DNA of 19,124 bases from Spirochaetaceae bacterium (GTDB lineage Bacteria > Spirochaetota > Spirochaetia > DSM-27196 > SKKC01): contig PUOG01000102.1 in the NCBI GenBank assembly GCA_003552745.1, positions 1 through 19,124 on the forward strand, given 5' to 3'. Below the pieces are notes generated by a model. The model did no database searches. It was not told the origin of the DNA and was given only the letters and a program-made list of their open reading frames with translations. Each line of letters opens with the position of its first letter. Position 1 is the first letter of the stretch. Positions 14,367-19,124 of the stretch are shown piece by piece. A program made the position numbers and the translations under genes.

Positions 14367-14383
14367 TGCAACTAACGTGCCAA
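14367..14383 (-). promoter_or_regulatory. Sigma54 (-24/-12) promoter of the sigma-factor gene
   Basis: On the minus strand the sequence TTGGCACGTTAGTTGCA (14383-14367) matches the RpoN consensus YTGGCACGNNNNTTGCW at every fixed position, with the correct 4-bp spacer between the GG (-24) and GC (-12) elements. The expected start is about 14356, one base before GAGGAG (14355-14350) and 12 nt before ATG 14344. This is a short but workable leader. Confidence 0.8.
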
Positions 14384-14581
14384 GGATACAGCAGAGCGTT
14401 CGATATCCTCTTATGTCACTATAATACAATAAGTTATAAGTATGGAAACGATCGAGAGCAATCTGCTTGATGAAACCGAAGTGTGTCAAAACTCCGCAGT
14501 CACCGCGAGAAAGCGCAGATAGCCCGGTCAATACTACCCACTAAGCGACAACTCGGGCATACATTGCGTCATATTCCGATC

Positions 14582-14611
14582 TTGACCGTTTCGGCGGCTA
14601 CCGCGTATATT
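14582..14611 (+). promoter_or_regulatory. groES promoter
   Basis: TTGACC (14582-14587) and TATATT (14606-14611) are separated by 18 bp. The expected start near 14618 gives a leader of about 59 nt with GGGAGG (14663-14668) 8 nt before the ATG. Confidence 0.6.
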
Positions 14612-14676
14612 CTCCGTTACTCACTAACATACTAAAAAACACGTGGATCTGACACACTGTTTGGGAGGATAGAAGC

Positions 14677-14943
14677 ATGAAAGTGACACCACTCGGTGAT
14701 CGCGTACTCGTGAAGGTCGAGCAGGGAGAAGAGAAGACGAAAGGTGGCCTCTTTATTCCGGACACCGCCAAGGAAAAGACGACCACCGGTATCGTCGAAG
14801 CGATCGGGGATGACACCGAGAGCATCAAGGTGAAGGTCGGTGATAAGGTGATGTACGACAAGTATGCCGGTACCTCAGTCACCATCGACGACGTCGACTA
14901 CCTGGTAATCAAGGCCGAGGATCTCCTTGCCGTGGTCAGCTGA
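14677..14943 (+). CDS. groES: Co-chaperonin GroES (Cpn10)
   Basis: GroES forms the heptameric lid of the GroEL folding chamber in the cytoplasm. The 88-residue protein has the family start, VTPLGDRVLVKVE (residues 3-15), and the mobile loop with GGLFIPDTAKEK (23-34), which contacts GroEL. It also has GIVEAIGD and a final VDYLVIKAEDLLAVV. Length and order are normal. GGGAGG precedes the ATG by 8 nt. groEL does not follow: a terminator lies 29 bp after the stop and the next gene is on the other strand. In most bacteria the two genes form one operon; a split arrangement is known in spirochaetes such as Treponema pallidum. No CIRCE operator is seen, so HrcA control is not evident. Confidence 0.98.
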   Translation: MKVTPLGDRVLVKVEQGEEKTKGGLFIPDTAKEKTTTGIVEAIGDDTESIKVKVGDKVMYDKYAGTSVTIDDVDYLVIKAEDLLAVVS

Positions 14944-14971
14944 ATAAGCGACCGCACCTTCGATTTCGAGC

Positions 14972-15002
14972 GGCTCGCCCGGTTCCCGGGCGGGCCTTTT
15001 TT
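14972..15002 (+). terminator. Intrinsic terminator of groES
   Basis: An 11-bp GC-rich stem with one G-U pair (14972-14982 with 14986-14996) and a 3-nt loop is followed by six T's (14997-15002), 29 bp after the groES stop. Confidence 0.95.
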
Positions 15003-15087
15003 GTGCGAATGCAGCGTGATCGTTCGCTCTCCCACGACGCGTCGCGTCGCCCGTGACGTAGGGCTTCCTGTACCGAAGATCGTCGTG

Positions 15088-17517
15088 CTACGAGTAGAAA
15101 AACGACTCCACGCGCTCGATCAACCTTTCAGCGGAAGCGTCGATTCGCATGGTTTCCGGCAGACTCGCTACGAAAAGCGCCCCGTAGCTCTTCTGCACGA
15201 TTCGCGGATCGGTAACGACGACCACGCCGCGATCGCCGGCACGACGCATCAACCTTCCGAATCCCTGCTTGAACTTCATGACGGCATCCGGCAGCGACAG
15301 CTCCATGAACGGATTGCCACCCCGGTGTTCAATCGCCTCCGCCCGGCTCACGGAAACCGGGTGAGTCGGGACACCGAACGGGAGTCGACAGAGTACCACC
15401 ACCTCGAGACTACGCCCGGGCATATCGACCCCTTGCCAGAAACTGTCGGTCGCAAGCAACACCGTTGCGGCGTCCGAGCGGAATCGATCGAGTAGCCGTG
15501 TCCTGTCGTCGTCACCTTGCCTGAGGCACGGAATCCCATGAGCGGAGAGCGTCGGTCCGAGCGACTCGTGGACCGACTGCAGCATTCGATAGGAGGTAAA
15601 GAGCACGAGCGCTCGTCCCTCTGTCAGTACGAGAAGCTCACCGAGAAAGCGAACCAGATAATCGACATAGCGGTCGGAGCCGGGCATCGGCGCGTCTTCG
15701 GCAATCGCCAGGAGAACGCGCGATCGGTAGTCAAACGGTGAATCAAACACACCCTCCAGCACCTCCTCGGCGCAGCGCCTCAGTCCGACGCGGCCTTTCC
15801 AGTTGTCGAACCGTCGGGCTACGGTCAGCGTAGCGCTCGTGCACACGACGCTCTGAAACGGACGGAACACCGCTTCTACCATGAGTTCGGAAATGTCCAG
15901 CGGCGAGCGCACCAGTCGCACGCACGAGTCGCCGCGGCGGCCGCGTACGCGTTCGGCATAACAGACTACTTCGTCGCGCTCGTCGATGTAATCACCGAGA
16001 CGTTCGCAAACCGCGGCAAACGCCTCGAGCCGCCGCACAACGCCACGTGTATCGATGCCGACCGTGTTCTCATCATCATCGATCTTCGATACCTCTTCGG
16101 CGAGCCGGGAAGCAAGTTCGAGCAATCGAATCTGCGCCGATCTCGCCGGTTCGATGAAATCGGCCCTGACCCGATCTTCCGGGATGTCGACGAGGCGCAC
16201 CGATTCGCGTTCTTCGCACCACGGCAACGTGCGCTCGTCGAGCGTTCGCAGCGCCTCCTCCACCTCCGATATCGACAGGCGGACCGACTCCACGACGTTC
16301 GGATCGCCCACCTCGGCGGACAGACGCTTCGCGAGGCCGACGGTGCGATTTCCGCGGCTGCGTAGCAGCCGACGCAGCGTTTTCAGCACCCCGTAGCGCA
16401 GCAGTTCGTCGGAAAAATAGGAGGTCGCGATTCGCTCGATCGTGTGCGCCTCGTCGAGAATCAATCGCTGGAACGGCGGGAGAACCGCCGTGGCGTCGAA
16501 ACCGATCCCGGCGATTCGAAGATTCAAGTCACTGAAAAGAAGATGATGATTCACGACGAGCAGCTGGGCTGCCGCCGCTTCCCTCCTCGCCTTCAACAGC
16601 CAGCAATCGTGCGCACGGCACCTGCTCGGCGAGCAGGTATCTCCGTCGGCGTTCACCTGAGACCATACATCTTCGCGTGGATGAATCGGCAGATCGCTGC
16701 GGCTTCCGCTGGTGGTGACCGACGCCCACTCTCGAATCGCGTCGAGATCCTCGTCTCCACCGTCAAAGAGCTCGTGCTGCTCGTTCGTCGCCTCGTTGAG
16801 ACGTGCCGGACACAGATAGTTGCCGCGGCCCTTAACGAGCACGGCCTTTATCTGTGAACCGAGCAGCCGCTGCACAGTCGGTATATCGCGCTCGATAAGC
16901 TGTTGCTGCAGGGTAATGGTGGCAGTACTTACGACCACTCGCTCGCCGTTCTGCGTGACCCAGCGGATCGCGGGGAGCAGATACGCGAAGCTCTTTCCTA
17001 CTCCCGTTCCCGCTTCGCATGCTGCGTGTAGCGACTCATTGAAGCTGCGCGTCACCAACTCGAGCATCTCGAGTTGCGGCTCGCGCGGCTCATACTCCTC
17101 GAGTCGGCGCGCTGCCTCTCCACCCGGCTCGAGAACAGCACGAAGAGCTTCTGCGTCGAGGAGCTCGGGTTCCTCGTCGGCGACCGGCTCGACGATCGGG
17201 TAAACACGACGAACGGCGTTGTCAACGATGAAACTACCGATTCCCTGAGCGGCGAGCTCGGACGCGACCTGGAGATCGGCGTCACTGGGACGCAGCTCGC
17301 CGGCGGGGTGATTGTGAATCACTACATCACCGCGACGCATATGAGCTATCGGAGCCGGAACGGCCGACAGGTGTCCCCGCGCCGCAACCTCTATCGTCGA
17401 TACGAGACCGCCGGCATCGAGCTTTCCGATCAGGAGCACTTCGTTCCCGTCGGCCTCTTCGATTGCGTGAATTGCTTGTGTTACCGCTTCCGGGGTCAGG
17501 CGTTCGAACGCATGCAT
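15088..17517 (-). CDS. dinG: DinG-type Fe-S helicase with N-terminal JAMM (RadC/JAB-like) domain
   Basis: The 809-residue protein has two parts. Residues 24-112 carry a complete JAMM zinc-metalloprotease motif: Glu26, then HNHPAGELRPSDAD with His68, His70, Ser78 and Asp81. This resembles the RadC C-terminal domain. From about residue 145 it is an XPD/DinG-family 5'-3' helicase: Walker A EAGTGVGKS (168-176), four cysteines for a 4Fe-4S cluster (236, 295, 300, 305), DEAH (355-358), and C-terminal helicase motifs including DSFWQGVDMPG and QGFGRLMRR. DinG unwinds D-loops, R-loops and forked DNA in repair. The Firmicute form carries an exonuclease domain in this place; a JAMM domain is different. 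ATG 17517 is chosen because the upstream TTG (17565) forms part of a candidate -35 box. lysC is divergent. Confidence 0.9.
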   Translation of the reverse strand: MHAFERLTPEAVTQAIHAIEEADGNEVLLIGKLDAGGLVSTIEVAARGHLSAVPAPIAHMRRGDVVIHNHPAGELRPSDADLQVASELAAQGIGSFIVDNAVRRVYPIVEPVADEEPELLDAEALRAVLEPGGEAARRLEEYEPREPQLEMLELVTRSFNESLHAACEAGTGVGKSFAYLLPAIRWVTQNGERVVVSTATITLQQQLIERDIPTVQRLLGSQIKAVLVKGRGNYLCPARLNEATNEQHELFDGGDEDLDAIREWASVTTSGSRSDLPIHPREDVWSQVNADGDTCSPSRCRAHDCWLLKARREAAAAQLLVVNHHLLFSDLNLRIAGIGFDATAVLPPFQRLILDEAHTIERIATSYFSDELLRYGVLKTLRRLLRSRGNRTVGLAKRLSAEVGDPNVVESVRLSISEVEEALRTLDERTLPWCEERESVRLVDIPEDRVRADFIEPARSAQIRLLELASRLAEEVSKIDDDENTVGIDTRGVVRRLEAFAAVCERLGDYIDERDEVVCYAERVRGRRGDSCVRLVRSPLDISELMVEAVFRPFQSVVCTSATLTVARRFDNWKGRVGLRRCAEEVLEGVFDSPFDYRSRVLLAIAEDAPMPGSDRYVDYLVRFLGELLVLTEGRALVLFTSYRMLQSVHESLGPTLSAHGIPCLRQGDDDRTRLLDRFRSDAATVLLATDSFWQGVDMPGRSLEVVVLCRLPFGVPTHPVSVSRAEAIEHRGGNPFMELSLPDAVMKFKQGFGRLMRRAGDRGVVVVTDPRIVQKSYGALFVASLPETMRIDASAERLIERVESFFYS

Positions 17518-17532
17518 GGGTGAGGGCTTTGC

Positions 17533-17562
17533 ATGATAGCCGCACCCGAATCCCGACTGCAA
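17533..17562 (-). promoter_or_regulatory. Candidate dinG promoter
   Basis: On the minus strand TATCAT (17538-17533, five of six) lies 18 bp after TTGCAG (17562-17557, a poor -35). The start would be about 8 nt before ATG 17517, where no Shine-Dalgarno is seen. Confidence 0.35.
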
Positions 17563-17593
17563 CACATACGGTGCGACACATTACGTTGCGACC

Positions 17594-17622
17594 TTGACAT
17601 CATCGACGACATCATTCCTCAT
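17594..17622 (+). promoter_or_regulatory. Candidate lysC promoter
   Basis: A perfect TTGACA (17594-17599) is followed after 17 bp by CCTCAT (17617-17622), a weak -10. The start would fall at about 17629-17630, on the GTG start codon. A better -10-like TATCAT at 17622-17627 is too far from the -35 box (22 bp). Confidence 0.35.
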
Positions 17623-17629
17623 ATCATCC

Positions 17630-18970
17630 GTGGTAGTTCTCAAGTTCGGTGGAAGCTCGGTCGCAACGATCGAGATGATCGATTCAGTGTTAGATATTGT
17701 GGGACAGCGCCTCGATGAGGCGCCGGTGCTCGTCAGCTCGGCCATGGGCAAGACCACCGACCGTCTCGTCGAGGCAACCGAGGCGGCCGGTCGCGGCGAT
17801 CGCGACGAATACCGCCGTGTGTACACCGAACTGCGAGAGGTACATGAGGATGCGGTGAGAAGAATCGCCGATTCTTCGGTTCGCGAGTATGCGGCCGGTC
17901 GACTGACCGACCTGTTTGATGAGATACAGGCTCTGCTTACCGGGGTTTCCCTGATTCAGGAGTGCTCGCCACGCACGCGCGCCGCGGTGCTCAGCTTCGG
18001 TGAGCGGCTGGCGACCGAAATCGTGCATGCCCGAGCGTGTGACCGAGGATTCGACTCAGTGCTGCTCGACAGCCGCGATCTGATCCGCACCGATGATGAG
18101 TTCACTGCTGCGAACGTCGATTTCCGCGAGACCGAGCGGCAAATCAAGGCGTACGTTATTCCGATCGCCGGGCGTGTCGTCGTGGTACAGGGCTTCATAG
18201 CACGCACCGCCGGCGGGGTGACGAGCACCCTCGGACGCGGCGGCAGCGACTATTCGGCGAGCATAATCGCCGCAGCACTCGAAGCTGAGAAACTCGAGAT
18301 CTGGACCGACGTCGATGGGATCATGACGATGGACCCGCGCATCGTACCGGAAGCGCAAACGATCGATTCGATGAGCTACGATGAGGCTGCCGAGCTCGCG
18401 TTCTTCGGAGCTCGCGTTGTGCATCCGTCGACCATTCAGCCGGCCGTCGATCGTGGCGTTCCGGTCTTCGTGCGTAATACGCGAAACCCCGATCTGGCAG
18501 GAACCCGCATTTCCGACGCTACGGACATCGAAGGGCCGCGCGCTCTCGCGTCGAAATCCCCAACTACCGTCATCACGATTCACAGCAGCAGGATGCTCAA
18601 CGCATACGGATTCCTTGCGCGGATCTTCGCTATTTTTGAGCGACACCGGCTCAGCGTCGATGTCGTCGCGACAAGCGAAGTCAGCGTAAGCGTGACCCTC
18701 GATGATCCGCCCGATCTGAGTGGGCTCATGTCGGATCTCGCTGCGTTCGGACGAGTCGAGCGGGAGGACGATCAGGCGCTCATTTGTCTCGTCGGCAACC
18801 GCCTCTGGAGGCGGTCGGAAACGGTGGCGCGGGTATTCGACTCGTTGCGGGACATTCCGATCCGTCTCATAAGCCTCGGAAGCTCGGATGTGAACCTGAC
18901 GCTCATTGTCCCGTCGGAGGCACTGCAACGCGCAGTTCGTACGCTCCACAATACTCTGTTCGTTCCCTGA
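17630..18970 (+). CDS. lysC: Aspartate kinase (monofunctional)
   Basis: The enzyme phosphorylates aspartate with ATP, the first step toward lysine, diaminopimelate, threonine and methionine. The 446-residue protein begins MVVLKFGGSSVA, the family's N-terminal KFGG motif. It continues with the nucleotide-binding LGRGGSDYSA (201-210), WTDVDGIMTMDPR (225-237), and EAAELAFFGARVVHPSTIQP (252-271). A C-terminal ACT pair starts near 313 (TVITIHSSRMLNAYGFLARIF), the usual site of feedback inhibition by lysine or threonine. There is no homoserine dehydrogenase domain. The GTG at 17630 is chosen because it gives the canonical start; the longer frame's TTG (17594) is part of the -35 box. No Shine-Dalgarno is present, so the message may be leaderless. 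It is divergent from dinG. Confidence 0.95.
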   Translation: MVVLKFGGSSVATIEMIDSVLDIVGQRLDEAPVLVSSAMGKTTDRLVEATEAAGRGDRDEYRRVYTELREVHEDAVRRIADSSVREYAAGRLTDLFDEIQALLTGVSLIQECSPRTRAAVLSFGERLATEIVHARACDRGFDSVLLDSRDLIRTDDEFTAANVDFRETERQIKAYVIPIAGRVVVVQGFIARTAGGVTSTLGRGGSDYSASIIAAALEAEKLEIWTDVDGIMTMDPRIVPEAQTIDSMSYDEAAELAFFGARVVHPSTIQPAVDRGVPVFVRNTRNPDLAGTRISDATDIEGPRALASKSPTTVITIHSSRMLNAYGFLARIFAIFERHRLSVDVVATSEVSVSVTLDDPPDLSGLMSDLAAFGRVEREDDQALICLVGNRLWRRSETVARVFDSLRDIPIRLISLGSSDVNLTLIVPSEALQRAVRTLHNTLFVP

Positions 18971-19046
18971 CACGCATGTCGCGGGGGGGATGGAATTGAG
19001 CTCGTCGACCGGTTACACTGGTTATGCAATAACGAGGAGCGCCAAG

Positions 19047-19124
19047 GTGGACAAGATTTTCGACAGGCTTACCGACTTGCTGCGGTCGATGGGGCAGTCC
19101 GATTCGCGATCGGCCTTCGCAGGC
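19047..19124 (+). CDS. Start of an unidentified gene (3' end outside window)
   Basis: GTG 19047 follows GAGGAG (19034-19039) with 7-nt spacing, and the frame is open to the window end (26 codons: MDKIFDRLTDLLRSMGQSD...). The visible part is a likely amphipathic helix followed by a polar Ser/Asp-rich stretch. There is too little to assign a family. It lies 76 bp after the lysC stop on the same strand. No convincing promoter is seen in between. Confidence 0.6.
   Translation, partial: MDKIFDRLTDLLRSMGQSDSRSAFAG

Larger units (their letters stand above)
14345..14676. other. Divergent intergenic region between the sigma factor and groES (332 bp)
   Basis: No gene is seen here. The region holds a sigma54-type element (14367-14383), a small dyad AGGATA/TATCCT (14383-14388 and 14404-14409) directly upstream of it, an AT-rich tract (about 14411-14440) that may hold a secondary promoter or serve as a bending site, and the groES promoter (14582-14611). 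No CIRCE element (TTAGCACTC-N9-GAGTGCTAA) was found before groES. Confidence 0.7.

Noticed and set aside
14618..14676. CIRCE (HrcA) element before groES
   Set aside because: No TTAGCACTC/GAGTGCTAA pair was found in the leader or promoter region.
15030..15060. GC-rich palindrome (CGACGCGTCG) beyond the dinG stop
   Set aside because: There is no T-run on either side and the palindrome is short, so it was not called as a terminator.
18056..18973. 305-codon open frame on the minus strand
   Set aside because: Antisense to the lysC gene, with no recognisable motif.
1..19124. CRISPR array, rRNA genes or complete insertion sequences
   Set aside because: No regularly spaced repeats of CRISPR size, no rRNA sequence and no transposase with terminal repeats were seen. 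The only mobile-element trace is the integrase remnant.

Overview
This window looks like chromosomal DNA from a GC-rich, free-living spirochaete (Spirochaetota). Three things suggest this. The alanyl-tRNA synthetase is the short form lacking the C-terminal C-Ala domain, as in Borrelia and Treponema. There is a stand-alone, divergent FliG-like flagellar protein outside any flagellar operon. groES has no groEL beside it. The genus cannot be fixed from sequence alone.

Layout. 1-4200: the end of a TPR-protein gene converges on a minus-strand cluster, fliG-like > TM2/winged-helix protein > alaS, read from a good sigma70-type promoter. 4243-4750: a tRNA-Phe with its own promoter, followed by an inverted repeat, short iterated repeats and a broken N-terminal piece of a tyrosine-recombinase gene. 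This looks like the scar of an integrative element at the tRNA 3' end. 4751-6417: a SAM methyltransferase and a diacylglycerol-kinase-like lipid kinase, coupled by an ATGA overlap. 6538-7354 (minus): a polysaccharide deacetylase whose best start and signal anchor lie in a different frame from the body of the gene. 7426-8844: a palindrome-flanked promoter drives an apparently leaderless SDR gene followed by a ThuA-like gene. 9013-10512: a membrane protein with three copies of a winged-helix-like repeat, a fourth copy of which is found in the TM2 protein.

10553-14344 (minus): a sigma70-family factor, then pyruvate phosphate dikinase with a strong terminator. The sigma gene is preceded by a consensus-perfect sigma54 (-24/-12) element placed to start transcription just before its ribosome binding site. 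14582-15002: groES with its own promoter and terminator. 15088-17517 (minus): a DinG-type Fe-S helicase with a complete JAMM/RadC-like metalloprotease motif at its N-terminus. 17630-18970: a monofunctional aspartate kinase, divergent from the helicase. The window ends in the start of an unidentified gene.

Most genes are housekeeping. The points most worth following up are the sigma54-to-sigma70 arrangement, the JAMM-DinG fusion, the winged-helix/TM2 protein pair, the integrase scar at tRNA-Phe, the deacetylase frameshift, and several promoters that place the transcription start at the start codon. All promoter, terminator and domain calls were made by eye, with no database search.
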